Assembly (NCBI GenBank): GCA_907164885.2
Contig: OU015490.1
Coordinates: 20,308,104 to 20,372,103 of the forward strand
Source of the DNA: Dolomedes plantarius
Lineage: Eukaryota; Arthropoda; Arachnida; Araneae; Dolomedidae
Direction of reading: 5' to 3'
DNA length: 64,000 nucleotides
The position numbers were made by a program, and so were the translations under genes. Positions within the stretch are counted from its first letter, which is position 1. Every line of letters begins with the position of its first letter. The notes beneath the pieces are model-generated. The model was not told the DNA's origin. It saw only the letters and a program-made list of their open reading frames with translations, and ran no database searches. This document shows, in pieces, positions 1-13,863 of the stretch.

Positions 1-532
1 CAAACCTGCCAAAAATTTGACAATACTTTTTTTAAAACTTCAAATAATATTTTATTACTTATAAGTTTCACCAGAACAGTCGACTAGAATGCCAAGAAAA
101 CTTATAGACATGCAAAGTAAGCATGTATAATTAAAGTGACCCACTGTTATTTCTATTATAAAAATTTTAATTGCAGTAAAATTTATGATTTTTTCACTTT
201 TTTTCTATGAAGAACTAAGAATTTTTATTCCAAAGTGGGTCATTTTAAAGAATATATTATATAACTTAATTTTAAATAAAAAAAGCGTCTATTCATTACA
301 GTAAACAGTCAATAAACAGTATGCGAAATGACATAACATCAAAAAACAATGGTTGAAAATTTTTAAAAAATATCCTCAAGCTACAAAGAAAATTATTTAT
401 TTATAAAATGAAATAATGTTTAACTCATAGTAAAATTTTCATATTTCTGAACAAAAGATTTCCATAACTGCTGCTGATTGAAAATAGGGATATGTTTGTC
501 AGTCTCTTGGCTTTTAAAAGGTACCTGACCCC
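1..532. mobile_element. TTAA-flanked TIR element, right part (family E)
   Basis: The right terminus reads GGTACCTGACCCC followed by TTAA at 533-536. It closely matches the right end of the complete element at 51916-52620, sharing the subterminal words TGATTGAAAATA, GTTTGTC and GTCTCTT. Interior sequence around 125-190 matches that element in inverse orientation. The left end lies outside the window. No coding sequence is seen, so it is a non-autonomous element. Confidence 0.6.
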
Positions 533-688
533 TTAAATCACGGTAAGTAACATTTGGAGATAAAATTTTCCTTACCCCCTTTTACATAAAATACATTTTG
601 GAGCATTTTTCAGATATTATTTTGTCCGCTTCCGAGAAATATTAACAGAACTACATTGCATAATCATTAACAAAGGTAATTCTGAGTA

Positions 689-1605
689 CAGGGTATCCAT
701 AATTAAACTTCCCTACTTTAAAGTTGTCTACAATCGAAACTATTGTTCAGAAAGTTATGAAATTTTGTGTAGGACATATTGAAGGAATGGGAATTTGTTT
801 GAGCGAATAAAAAAAATTAGTTCAAAATTTCACCACCAGAGAGCGTTTTTGATGAATTACACATTTACGACTGGTTCTTTACTTAAGATTTCACCATCTT
901 TTAATCCATAGGTCACCGTAACACAATAAGTCATACTCATTAAATTTTACAGTCTTTAAAGTGATTGCAAAGTCGATCGGAAATTTGTTCGATAGCTAAT
1001 TTTCGGACAAAAGAATTGAAGGAACAAAGAAGAAACAAATATGCAAATTAATTTTTGTCGACGTAGAGCAGAAGCTGTTATAAAAACCTAAAAACTTTCA
1101 TGAAGATTTTGTTTTCAGCGTGCTTGCTATTGCTAATCAGAATGTCATCGTTACGATTACCAGCCTTGTTAGTAAATTATTCGAGCTTTGTTAGTAAAAT
1201 TGTTTTACCAAAACGGTAATTCAGCACTAGTTGCTCTACGAAAATTTCGGAGGTTGAAGGGGATACCTGATCTGAAAGACAGCATTTCACGACATGTTCT
1301 CAGCATTTCCCTGGACACACTGCGGTCAACTGTAGAATATGCTATCTTACTTCCCTACGATTTCAAATGGTAGCTGAAAATGATGGCCGTCATGTTGAAC
1401 GTGTCTTGTTGTAATAAATTTTTTTAACTATAGTAAATGTTGCCTAAATGTGTAATTCATCAAAATTTCGAACTAATTTTTTTGTATTCGCTCAAACAAA
1501 TTTCCAGCCCTTCAATATGTCCTACACAAAATTTCATAACTTTCTGAACAATAGTTCCGACTGTAGACAACTTTAAAGTAGGGAATTTTAATGATGGACA
1601 CCTTG
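689..1605 (+). mobile_element. Internally deleted mariner-superfamily element with long TIRs
   Basis: Terminal inverted repeats of about 165 bp start CAGGGTATCCATAATTAAAC on the left. They are matched by the inverted sequence ending at 1605 (ATGGACACCTTG). TA dinucleotides flank both ends (687-688 and 1606-1607), the target duplication of mariner/Tc1 elements. The interior holds only a fused remnant of a transposase gene, so the copy is non-autonomous. Confidence 0.85.
1188..1414 (+). pseudogene. Transposase remnant: N terminus fused to C terminus
   Basis: The first part reads LVKLFYQNGNSALVALRKFR, the N-terminal helix-turn-helix (DUF4817-like) of a mariner-superfamily transposase. It then jumps to a C-terminal piece (DLKDSISRHV, then LRSTVEYA). 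After a frameshift near 1360 the reading continues as RFQMVAENDGRHVER and stops at 1412-1414. The whole catalytic DDD/E core is missing. The frame opens with TTG, so no initiator ATG is evident. The element is dead, consistent with internal deletion. Confidence 0.75.
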
Positions 1606-1856
1606 TACATTGATAAATTTCTCAGGACTTATAAAAATGCTGTAGGTTGGCACTTGGCTATTATGCGGTTTGCTCGCGGATCCTTCAGTCACTGAAATTC
1701 TGTAGTGCAGTGGACCTGCCCAAATTACGAAAAATATACAACTTAACAAATTTTGAAACAAAATGAGAGTAATATATACAAACGACCGCAAAACAATGAT
1801 TTTTTTAAATTGAACCCCGTAATAGAGGAAGAAATTTTTGACTCGGGTATCTTTTA

Positions 1857-2463
1857 ACCATGTTTTTATTAACTCGCTTTCTTGTTTGTGCGTGTGTTTG
1901 TCCAGTACAAATCTTGCAATCGGTTTTTAACTAACTTCCTGACTAGCTAGACATTTGAAACTTTTAGAATAGCTCAGAACACGATGACAATGCATTCTTT
2001 TGATATTTTTAACCATCTTTAAGCAGCATTAAATTCATTTTCAGTTAATTTTGTTTTGTAGACTGGTGCAGCCATCTGTCGACCGGGACGGGAACGAAAA
2101 TTTAAACGCAAGTTAACTTATTCAACCAATTAACTTTAATCAACGAATCTCCAATTAACTTCATTTTCTTTCAAGTTGATGGGATAATTCATCAACAAAA
2201 TTTTAAAAAAGTATTTATTAATACATAGAATTGTCAAGTTTATATGATTCAACAGAAAATTTAAAAACATGGTCTAAAAAAAGTTCTTTTTATCTTGTAA
2301 TTATTGTATATGAATATATTGAATATGAATATATTGAAATTTAAAAAAGTATTTATTAATACATAGAATTGTCAAGTTTATATGATTCAACAGAAAATTT
2401 AAAAACATGATCTATAAAAAGTTCTTTTTATCTTGTAATTATTGTATATGAATATATTGAATA
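1857..2463 (+). repeat. Dispersed repeat R1, copy 1, with tandemly duplicated 3' part
   Basis: A repeat of about 430 bp begins near ACCATGTTTTTATTAACTCG and ends near CTTTTTATCTTGTAATTATT. Other copies lie at 16521-17260 (minus), 43475-43900 and 51355-51772. Here the last ~130 bp is duplicated in tandem with a period of 138 bp (2201-2338 and 2339-2463). A third partial unit lies beyond the Helitron at 3448-3566. There is no reading frame and no obvious TIR, so the class is unknown. Confidence 0.7.
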
Positions 2464-2639
2464 CTAGCGGCCCGTCCCGACTTTGTCCGGGTTGAACAAA
2501 ATATTATACCAATAAATTTCCAGTTGATAGCCAATAAATTGTAAATCTTTTTTTACCTTAATAATAACCTAAATAATACCTTAAATTAATTTTATGTTAG
2601 TTAATAATTAAAATAAATTTTTTTAAAAGAAAAAGGCGT

Positions 2640-2705
2640 GCCGGAGAACGGTTAGGTTCGAACCGCTAGCGTCAGAACAGAAGCCCACCGCGTTAGCACC
2701 ACGAT
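2640..2705 (-). other. tRNA-like segment (pol III A/B-box-like) inside Helitron
   Basis: On the minus strand GTGGTGCTAACGCGGTGGGC resembles an A-box region. About 30 nt downstream GGTTCGAACC is a near-consensus B box. The spacing is tRNA-like, but a full cloverleaf was not verified. The copy at 28255-28716 has lost about 14 bp covering the B box, so the segment is not maintained. It could be a captured SINE or tRNA piece. Confidence 0.45.
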
Positions 2706-3447
2706 AAGGATCGTTGAAATCTTCGGAACAAAAAGCGGTAGAAGACAGTAGCGGAAACAATGGAGCTTGTTAGGATTAAGCCCCTAACTTTATTTCTACT
2801 GATCAGATATACATAATATATAGCCTATGTCCATCTGGCATAATGTACCTTTCAAACAGTGAAAGAATTTTTCAAATTGGTACAGTGGTTCTGAAGATTA
2901 CCCTCCACGTACAAAATCGCTCTCTCTTTATATATAAGTATAGATAGCACCACGCTAAGGATCGTTGAAGACTTCGGCACTAAAAGCGGTAGAGGACAGT
3001 AGCGGTAACAATGGAGATTGTTAGGATTAAGCCCCTAACTTTATTTCTACTGATCAGATATACATAATATATAGCCTATGTCCATCTGGAATAATGTACC
3101 TTTCAAACAGTGAAAGAATTTTTCAAATTGGTACAGTGGTTCTGAAGATTACCCTCCACGTACAAAATCGCTCTCTCTTTATATATAAGTATAGATAGCA
3201 CCACGCTAAGGATCGTTGAAGACTTCGGCACTAAAAGCGGTAGAGGACAGTAGCGGTAACAATGGAGATTGTTAGGATTAAGCCCCTAACTTTATTTCTA
3301 CTGATCAGATATACATAATATATAGCCTATGTCCATCTGGAATAATGTACCTTTCAAACAGTGAAAGAATTTTTCAAATAGGTACAGTGGTTCCGAAGAT
3401 TACCCTCCACGTACAAAATCGCTCTCTCTTTATATATAAGTATAGAT
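2691..3447 (-). repeat. 251-bp tandem triplication of a Helitron 5' terminus
   Basis: Three units start near 2691, 2942 and 3193. The landmark TAGAT recurs at 2941, 3192 and 3443, giving an exact 251-bp period. The second and third units are nearly identical to each other (CACGCTAAGG, GACTTCGGCACTAA) and differ from the first (CACGATAAGG, ATCTTCGGAACAAA). Confidence 0.85.
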
Positions 3448-3566
3448 GGATATACTGAAATTAAAAAAAGTATTTATTAATACATAGAATTGTCAAGTTT
3501 ATATGATTCAACAGAAAATTTAAAAACATGGTATATAAAAAGTTCTTTTTATCTTGTAATTATTCA
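3448..3566 (+). repeat. Repeat R1, third partial 3' unit
   Basis: The sequence GTATTTATTAATACATAGAA through CTTTTTATCTTGTAATTATT repeats the 3' part of R1 seen at 2201-2463. The Helitron at 2464-3447 separates it from the other units. Confidence 0.7.
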
Positions 3567-4039
3567 TCCTTAAAGGGTAAAAGGGACTTTCAAACTCGTT
3601 TTTTGTTTAAATTTCTTTTTTTTTTAATTTCATTTTTTTTACTCTACATACAAAATGAAAAATAATTAATATTGATTTTGACTACATGAAAGACACCTAG
3701 AATTACAAATAAGTAATTTGTGAAAAAATACGACCTATTTTTCAAAAAATTCTTCAAAACTGCTAAATTTTTCCAAAATGCTCCAAGCACCTTAATTTTT
3801 TTCCAATGTATTCAAAATTTCTCACGATTGTTAATTAAAGTAATTTTCCCAAAACTGGGCATCATTCTTTGTAAACAAAATTATCTTTCATATTTATAGA
3901 CCATGGAATAAAGTAGAAATAGGCAAAACATTAAACAAATAACAGGCAGATTAAAAAAATATTTTTTATATAAATTATTTAAATATATATAATTTATATA
4001 AAATATTATATATATTATATAAACAAAAGACACATACCA

Positions 4040-4041
<2 letters not shown>
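3567..4041. other. AT-rich spacer, no gene seen
   Basis: Low-complexity AT-rich DNA without a credible reading frame. CTTAAAGGGTAAAAGGGAC near 3568 weakly resembles the left ends of the TTAA-GGGG elements found elsewhere in the window. Confidence 0.5.
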
Positions 4042-4474
<433 letters not shown>

Positions 4475-5297
4475 ACTGAAAGTCGAATTTTGAGTCTGTC
4501 AATAAACAAATTCACATTTTTTGCTTATACCTTAACCCCCGCAGCTTCCCAGCATATGACGAGTCATTATAAAACAACGCAAAGAAAATCTAAAGTTTTC
4601 GAAGAGTCCTTTTTTATGAATGGTCCGTCATGCAAAGAAACGCGCCGCACAAACGGTTGGGGAAAGGGGAGGGGGGGGGGGGGGGGGCTGGCCCAGAAAA
4701 GTTCTATATTCTGCTCCAAAGTGAAAAAGGAAGCGTCCCTTTTACACTTAATTTCACTTTTAGTCCAAAAACAAAAATCATCCCCCCTCACAAAGCTTAT
4801 CATTCTCTCAAACATTTGGCACGCAGTCAAAGAATTCCCTTATTTTTTGTTCCCGTTGACCTCTGCAAAATAAATGACGTATGTTTTCAACCTAAAAGAT
4901 AGGCCCTTACCCTTTGCCTGCCCGTAATTATCGTCAAAAATTTAATCGGCTCGATATTTCCATAACGGAAAGCTACGTGCAGCCGACGGCGGAAAAATGT
5001 TCAAAGCTCATGAGAAATTTATCGCGTGAGTTTGTCGGGTTCGGAATCGCTGATGAATTTTGTTCCTGTTTGTCAGTTCCGCGGGTCAATTGATTCGGAA
5101 GACGCCTTTCTCGTCGAAAGCTCTGAATTCTGTAACGGCTGAATTAATTTATATACGTATATGATTACATGCTTAAAACAGGGTGGAACCAAACGAAAAA
5201 AAGCTGGGATTCTTTAAAGAGTTAAATATAATATATTTGTTTCCGTCTTCAGATTCAGCAATGCTATTAGATGAACGTGTTGAATGATGCGATACAA

Positions 5298-5302
<5 letters not shown>
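4475..5302. other. Unique spacer with a poly(G) run
   Basis: A G homopolymer lies at about 4669-4687. The 4930-5150 segment is richer in GC and CpG than its surroundings and looks single-copy. Frames on both strands overlap in the 4490-4900 interval without recognisable domains. No gene can be supported. Confidence 0.4.

Positions 5303-5338
<36 letters not shown>
5303..5338. repeat. (AT)n microsatellite
   Basis: About 36 bp of pure AT dinucleotide, directly abutting the possible LTR that follows. Confidence 0.95.
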
Positions 5339-5339
<1 letters not shown>

Positions 5340-5341
<2 letters not shown>

Positions 5342-5860
5342 TCAGGAATCAGCTGGCTGAACAGGATAATATAAAACCACAACATTTATTTAAAATACTT
5401 GGACGACACATGTACACATTTAAAAATAGATCAATATAGCATTACTTATGGAAGCTTGTTCCCTTTAAAACAATAAAACCCGTCGTTTAAACCTGCACCT
5501 GACATTACACTTAAGTCTGTCCTAGCAGCACTCGTTCGGCACTCAGTCTGCTGGCTCTGACCGTTCGGCTCGCTCTGCTCACGATCTACCTTCGTTCCGC
5601 CGCCCCTGCTTGCGACTACTTCTTCTTCTCGCCTCCGCTTCTTCTTCTATTTTTCTTTCCATCCGACTTATAGGGATCTGATTTAGAATTGGCTTCGTAT
5701 AAGTGTTTGTATGATTGCTGTGCTGTGTTTATGTGGTCTTAAATGTTGTTTTTTAACTGAAGGTATGGGAACTGTCGTTCAATTTTTTTTAACTTACATC
5801 GTCGATATGAAATCTCGTTTCTCTGTCTGGACCCACACTTTCTCTGGACATCGAAGGTGA
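5340..5860 (-). other. Possible solo LTR or retroelement end
   Basis: Read on the minus strand it has a purine-rich, GC-richer leader around 5520-5660. AATAAA follows near 5385, and a short tail ends GCTGATTCCTGACC. The order is that of an LTR U3-R-U5. There is no second LTR, no coding region and no target duplication, so this is tentative. Confidence 0.3.
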
Positions 5861-5881
5861 ACCCAGTCATTTATAACATTA

Positions 5882-6743
<862 letters not shown>

Positions 6744-7150
6744 TGAATGTAGTATCAGAAGCCTTTAGCTAAAGGCTGTGCCTGATACTAAGGTATAGAA
6801 AGAGTTTGAAGGACATCGCGGTGTGTGGTCTAGGTAGAAATTCCAGAGTGACAGTTGTGCCCCCAAACGGTGGTTGAAGACCAAGGCAAGAGATAGAGTC
6901 GATTGAGAATTGGGAAAGTCCGATGTAGAATCGTCGCGACAGGCCCCTGTAAAGATTCTCAGTGAGCTAAAATACTCTAAGCGAGTACATTAGAGTATCT
7001 TAGTCTGACTGCGGCGTGCAAATTATTTTTTGCTTCTTTTCACGTGTAAGTGTTGTGTGTCTCGTTCAATAACCGTCTTCGTCTGACCACTGCATTTTCA
7101 TTTGAGTGAAAGAGCGGCAAAGAAGTAGCTACTGTTATTATAATAAATGT
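6744..7150 (+). other. Possible solo LTR with terminal hairpin
   Basis: The segment opens TGTAGTATCAG and forms a short hairpin (TAGTATCAG with CTGATACTA; CCTTTAGCTAAAGG inside). It later carries GTTCAATAACC, a polyadenylation-like signal typical of retroelement LTRs. The right edge and target duplication are not clear. Confidence 0.3.
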
Positions 7151-8397
7151 AAGCGAAACTCGTCAGTAGGAATCCATTAGGCATGTCTTGAATTGCATAA
7201 AACCCGCTAAGTATTTGAGACGAATATTTCGGTCACATACTCTCAACTTGAAAAGCGTTTGTGACAGATTACTCCCGCTTTTATTCGGGGCTCAAAAGTG
7301 TCTGAGACGGAATAGTTTGGAAACTTTTGAATACCGGACCAGGGGATGGAATAAAGCTCTCAGAAACAGTTTTTTCCGGCCGAAAGAAAGAGCCAGGAAA
7401 AGTTTCAAATTCTTAGGGGGTTAAAATGTGATGACAAATCATAAATTTAAAATTTTGTGAACTCTAATATCGTATGTGAAAGTTTAATGTAATAATTATA
7501 ACCTAAACACCGATTCTAGTAACGGAAAATGCTACAAAGCAAAAACAGAAAAAAAAAGTGATTTCCCAATGACCTCCGCTCACGTGTAATTCTATTTTCA
7601 AATGAAAATTTCCTAATTCCAACGTCGTAATAAGTTGTGTAAAAACTGCGACAGAAGTTCCCGAGGAAAATAAATAATTGATATCAAAAGAAAAGCACCC
7701 TCCAAACAATCAAATACATATTTAATCACAAAGTAAGCAATATATTTCTGGCGAAAAGCCGCGGCGAGATAATTCGAAAAATACAAGCTCAGCTCCCTGT
7801 CCCCCTTTCAGCCTCTCTCTCTTTAATCAGCTACCCGCTGTGGAGTCATTCACATCCAATAGCCAAGTGCAAAAGAGTCATACCGCGTGCCGGGAATGAA
7901 TATTTCATGGGAAAGTCATCAAGAATTCATTTCAATGGGTCACGTGGTAGATTAGATAAGGCATTAAATGGAAACACTCTAAACTTCGGCAGGAATAGCT
8001 GAGCCACGCCACGTTCGCGCCATTTTGTGCGCTGCCCTGCGAGAATTTTAATCGCGCAAGTGCTAACTAGTTTAATTTGAAGAGTACATCTGCAACACTC
8101 GTTCGGAATTTAAAAAAAAATAGTCATTTCTTAAAGTATTTGTGACTATTTCGCCCGAGAGGTAGTTAATTTTTTTTCTGTCTGTTGAGTTACTCTCCTG
8201 TATCACTATACGCTCATTTCAGAAGTCCGGTGGTGTCGTCAAGGTTCTAAAATATAAACTGTGGGAGAAGTTAGAAAGGAGAAGCATGTGCTTAGTTGCC
8301 AGTCTCCAAATATTGGATAGCCAAGCAATGTTGACAGTTAGGTTAAGTCGCGGGATAATGACGTTGTTATAACTCGACTCGCATATTAACTGCGTCA
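7151..8397. other. Unassigned single-copy DNA
   Basis: It holds a 78-codon plus-strand frame at 7188-7424 with many Arg/Lys residues and no recognisable domain. There is a GC-richer block at 7750-8050 with pyrimidine tracts. I see no transposon ends and cannot assign a gene. Confidence 0.35.
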
Positions 8398-8440
<43 letters not shown>

Positions 8441-8452
8441 TATATATATATA
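8398..8452. repeat. (TA)n microsatellite
   Basis: About 50 bp of TA repeat with a short ACACACA interruption. Confidence 0.95.
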
Positions 8453-8770
8453 ATACTAATACTAAATAATACAGGGAACTAAAGATCTACTATTGCCCTC
8501 ATTAGACTTGATTTGGAAGCAGAAGCAAAGTTTGTAACTCAATGCCTCGAGCGCATCCCAGTTTTGACTCGACGTCTTGTAGCCGGATTGGAAAATTGCC
8601 AGATTTCGCGGGAAATCCCTCCCCCCCCCCTCTCCCTTAGAAAGTGTTAAAACACGGACAGTAACAGATAGGAAATATTTCTATTTCTCTGGTCACACTT
8701 CGTAACACATTTATCGTAAAGTTAAGGCGAAATATGGTTTCATTTTAAAATGCACTGATACGATTACTAC

Positions 8771-8773
<3 letters not shown>
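8453..8773. other. Unassigned spacer with poly(C) run
   Basis: A C homopolymer lies at about 8620-8630. No recognisable gene or repeat. Confidence 0.4.

Positions 8774-8848
<75 letters not shown>
8774..8848. repeat. (TA)n microsatellite
   Basis: About 75 bp of TA dinucleotide immediately left of the MITE fragment that follows. Confidence 0.95.
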
Positions 8849-8850
<2 letters not shown>

Positions 8851-8984
8851 TACAATGCTGCCTTGACTTACGAGTTTAATTTGTTCCGAGACGAACCTCG
8901 TAAGTCGAATTACTGGCATGTCAAATCAATTTTCACCATTGAAATAAATTGAAAAATCATTAATCTGTTCTGCACCCCCCCCCC
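8849..8984 (+). mobile_element. Pogo/Tigger-like MITE fragment
   Basis: CTGCCTTGACTTACGAG followed within 50 bp by its near-inverse CTCGTAAGTCGAA resembles the terminal region of widespread pogo/Tigger-type MITEs. The other end is absent. The segment runs into a C10 tract at about 8975-8984. Confidence 0.45.
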
Positions 8985-9053
8985 AAACAAAAAAAACCCC
9001 ACAAATTTTTAAAAAAGGTTTTATGTAAGAAAATTGTATTTATAAATAACATA

Positions 9054-9875
9054 TCTATATATATAAAACAGTTCCGTAACTGACTCATTCATTCATTCAT
9101 TCATTCATTCACTGACTGACTGACATACAACGCACAGACCAAACCGCTGGACCTAAAGGGCTGAAATTTTGCATGGCGATTCTTCTAATAGTGTAGGGGT
9201 GCACTAAGAAAGATTTTTCAAAAATTCTTCTTAGATTTTTTTAAATTAAATTTTTAAGCTGTTTTTTTTACTTTTTTTAAGTTTGCATTTAAAATAATAA
9301 TTTGAGGGTTATAAAATTTATATCACAAGAAAGATCATAAAAATTCCTTTAAAATGAAATCTTTTTCGAATCTTTACCTCCATTTCCTGATTTTTGGTGA
9401 ATTTTTAAAGATTAATTTTTAGAATTTAATTTATTAAATGCTGATCACGTGACTTCTTTTTCTGGTACTTTAAATAAATTTATCGTCACGTGCATAAAAA
9501 CTAAATAGACAAAAAATAATTTTTTTTTCTTGCTAATGCGGCAGACGATTGGACATTATCCAAAAAAATATTAAAATACAGTAAAAGAAATGTTCTAGAA
9601 ACTGTACTATATTAACTGTACTATATTCTTTAGTATTCTTTATATTAGATTTAATTTGAATATCTTCTTCTACATTATTTTGTCTATAAAAATATCGCTT
9701 ACGATTTTTTTATAAATAAATATATATATATTTTACATCAAGTATATATACATTGATCGTCGTATTTATTATATATATATTGGCATCATGAAGCTACAGA
9801 TGGCATTAATTGCATACATTGACCGATGTTTTTACTTTGAATGTACTCCGTAGCGAAGCGCGGGTTTTCAGCTAG
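9054..9875 (+). mobile_element. Non-autonomous Helitron, family 1
   Basis: It starts TCTATATATATAAAACAG after an A and ends ...GCGCGGGTTTTCAGCTAG before a T. This is one of the fullest family-1 copies (about 820 bp). The TCATTCATTC stretch replaces the usual TGAC repeat near the 5' end. Near the 3' end two diverged copies of a TACATTGATCGT motif lie in tandem. No coding capacity. Confidence 0.9.
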
Positions 9876-10467
9876 TATTGTATAAAAACACAATAGTATA
9901 AACACTAGTTCAATAAACTGGTTTTATGAAAAATAATGTACAACATTTACTGTGGAGATCAGACGACTTGAAGAGGCTGACGGAGGTGGAGGAGAAAGGA
10001 TGAACTGAATAATTGAATCTTATTCGCCGATTTTTGCCCTTTCCTCACTTTCATCTGCAGGGGTTTTCGATAAAGAATTATCCAATGAGGTCTGTTTCAT
10101 CCCCCCTTTCAGATTGTTTTGGAAGTGAGAGGTCGGACGCTGTTCGGTTTCGAAGGGCGACTCAAGTGTGAGCAGAACAAGCCGTGTAATAATCGTTGAG
10201 TTAATCTCTCGCTTTAAGAATCGAAAGTCATAGAATAATACGTATATATTTGTATAATAATTGTATGTAAAGATTGCAAATATTACAAGTTTCTCGTGTG
10301 CCATTTTGAAGAGAACGTTACAAGTGTTAGTGCTGCAAACTATCAGTGGGGTATGCGGAGATGGCTCCTAACATGAATTTTAGCTCGCAACTATTGGAAA
10401 AAAAAATGGCCGAGAGACTGCTCGTATCTCAAAAAAAAAAACGCAGTCGAGACACTCGTAAGTACCA

Positions 10468-10472
<5 letters not shown>
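9876..10472. other. Unassigned spacer
   Basis: A 94-codon minus-strand frame (10020-10304) shows no recognisable domain. No repeat ends seen. Confidence 0.35.

Positions 10473-10524
<52 letters not shown>
10473..10524. repeat. (TA)n microsatellite left of MITE
   Basis: About 52 bp of TA ending exactly at the MITE terminus. Confidence 0.95.
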
Positions 10525-11470
<946 letters not shown>

Positions 11471-11472
11471 AC

Positions 11473-11511
11473 TATATATATATATATATAATATATATAT
11501 ATATATATAAT
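11473..11511. repeat. (TA)n microsatellite
   Basis: A short TA tract between R3 copy 1 and the truncated R3 piece. Confidence 0.9.
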
Positions 11512-11515
11512 AAAT

Positions 11516-11590
11516 AGTTGAAAGAGAAAACCAGTATGAGCACTAAAGCTACTTGTAGCCAGGAACTAAAAACATGAAAAGATAAGTGTG
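11516..11590 (+). repeat. Repeat R3, truncated copy
   Basis: GTTGAAAGAGAAAACCAGTA and the next ~55 bp repeat the start of R3, including the ATG of its frame. The sequence then breaks off. Confidence 0.65.
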
Positions 11591-11605
11591 AAATATATAT
11601 ATACA

Positions 11606-11670
11606 TTCAGATTGGCCTGTGGCGGCCTTGTGGTACAGCGCGCTGGCTCACTGTGCTGAGGGTGCTTTTC
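11606..11670 (+). mobile_element. Truncated tRNA-like SINE fragment
   Basis: GTGGCGGCCTTGTGGTACAG and GCGCGCTGGCTCACTG resemble the A-box and anticodon-arm half of a tRNA-derived SINE. The B-box half is missing. Confidence 0.35.
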
Positions 11671-12191
11671 CTTTTTGTTTAAAAAGCAAAATTTGAAAAC
11701 GGAAATTTGAAAGAATTTTTTCAAAAGGCCGAAAACCAAAATTTGAAAAAGAGAATTTTTAATAATTAATTCGTTTTTAAAAAATTCTAATATATTTTTT
11801 AAAGTGATTAAACAGTTTTTAATCTTTAAGAAATAAAACCATTTCATTTCAAATCGAAAAAGCAACACATCGGACTGCCACTCAGCTAGTTGCAGTTAAA
11901 TCATGTTATAATGCACGATCATCCACACTAAAATGAAGTATTTTATTCGGAGCTAAAACAATTTCGTTTTCATTGACAGGCGCTGGATCGTCTTACGTGA
12001 CTGTAAGTCCACAAAAATATTAAATCTATTGTTATGAAAGAAGATAAATCACGTTCAAAATGCTGCCATCATAAATGTTATAGGATGAACACAGAATAGA
12101 GAAATAAAGAGGATTAACTCCAGCTCTAGAAATATGAATGACTCTTTTGGCTTGGAGTATTTAATCGTATTACTTACAAAACACGGTGCAA
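11671..12191. other. AT-rich spacer, nothing recognised
   Basis: A chance minus-strand frame runs through A/T-rich DNA here. No domain or repeat boundary was found. Confidence 0.4.
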
Positions 12192-13030
<839 letters not shown>

Positions 13031-13863
13031 ATAATACCCGTTTTTCGTTATATATATATATATACTAGCTGAAAACCCGCACTTCGCTACGGAGTACATT
13101 CAAATTAAATACAACGGTCAATGTATGCAATTAATGATAAAAAAAATAAATATATATAAATATATATGTATTTATAATCAATACGACGATCAATGTATAC
13201 AATTAATGTAAAAGAAAAAATATATATTTATAAAAAAATCGTAAGGGATACTTTTATAGACAAAATAATGTAGAAGAAAATATTGAAATTAAATGCAATA
13301 GGACATCTAAAGAATATAGTACAGTTTAAGGAACATTTCTTTTACTGTATTTTAATATTTTTTTGGATAATGTCCAATCATCTGCCGCATTAGCAAGAAA
13401 ATAAAATATTTTTTTTGTCTATTTCGTTGTTATGCAAGCGACGATAAATTTATTTAAAGTACCAGAAAAAGAAATCACGTGATCGGCATTTAATAAATTA
13501 AATTCTAAAAATGAATCTTTAAAAATTCCCCAAAAATCAGAAAATAGAAGTAAAGATTCAAAAAAGATCTCATTTTAAAGGAATTTTTATGATATTTCTC
13601 GTGATATAAATTTTATAACCCTCAAATTATTATTTTAAAAGCAAACATAAAAAACGTTACTAAAACAGCTTAAAAATTTAATTTAAAAAAATCTAAGAAG
13701 AATTTTTCAAAAATCTTTCTTAGTGCACACCTACGCCATAAGAAGAATCGCCATGCGAAATGTCATTCCTTTAGGTCCAGCGGTTTGGTCTGTGCGTTGT
13801 ATGTCAGTCAGTCAGTCAGTTACGGAACTGTTTTATATATATAGATAACGAAATACGGGTATT
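13031..13863. repeat. Short inverted repeat bracketing a Helitron
   Basis: AATACCCGTTTTTCGTTA (about 13032-13049) is matched in inverse by TAACGAAATACGGGTATT starting at 13846, with one mismatch. The two arms sit on the two sides of the Helitron at 13065-13845. Confidence 0.7.
13065..13845 (-). mobile_element. Non-autonomous Helitron, family 1
   Basis: The complete inverted copy begins CTAGCTGAAAACCCGC on the plus strand and ends ACTGTTTTATATATATAGA. All family-1 landmarks are present. No coding capacity. Confidence 0.9.

Larger units (their letters stand above)
2464..3447 (-). mobile_element. Helitron family 2, with three tandem copies of the 5' end
   Basis: Read on the minus strand the element ends in ...GTCGGGACGGGCCGCTAG next to T, and starts TCTATACTTATATATAAAG. 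This is the 5'-TC...CTAG-3' structure of Helitrons. Both flanks fit insertion between A and T of repeat R1. The 5' 251 bp is present three times in a row (see 2691-3447). There is no coding sequence, so it is non-autonomous. A second copy lies at 28255-28716. Confidence 0.8.

Noticed and set aside
7188..7424. 78-codon Arg-rich frame as a gene
   Set aside because: TTG rather than ATG start, no domain, and no splice or promoter support.
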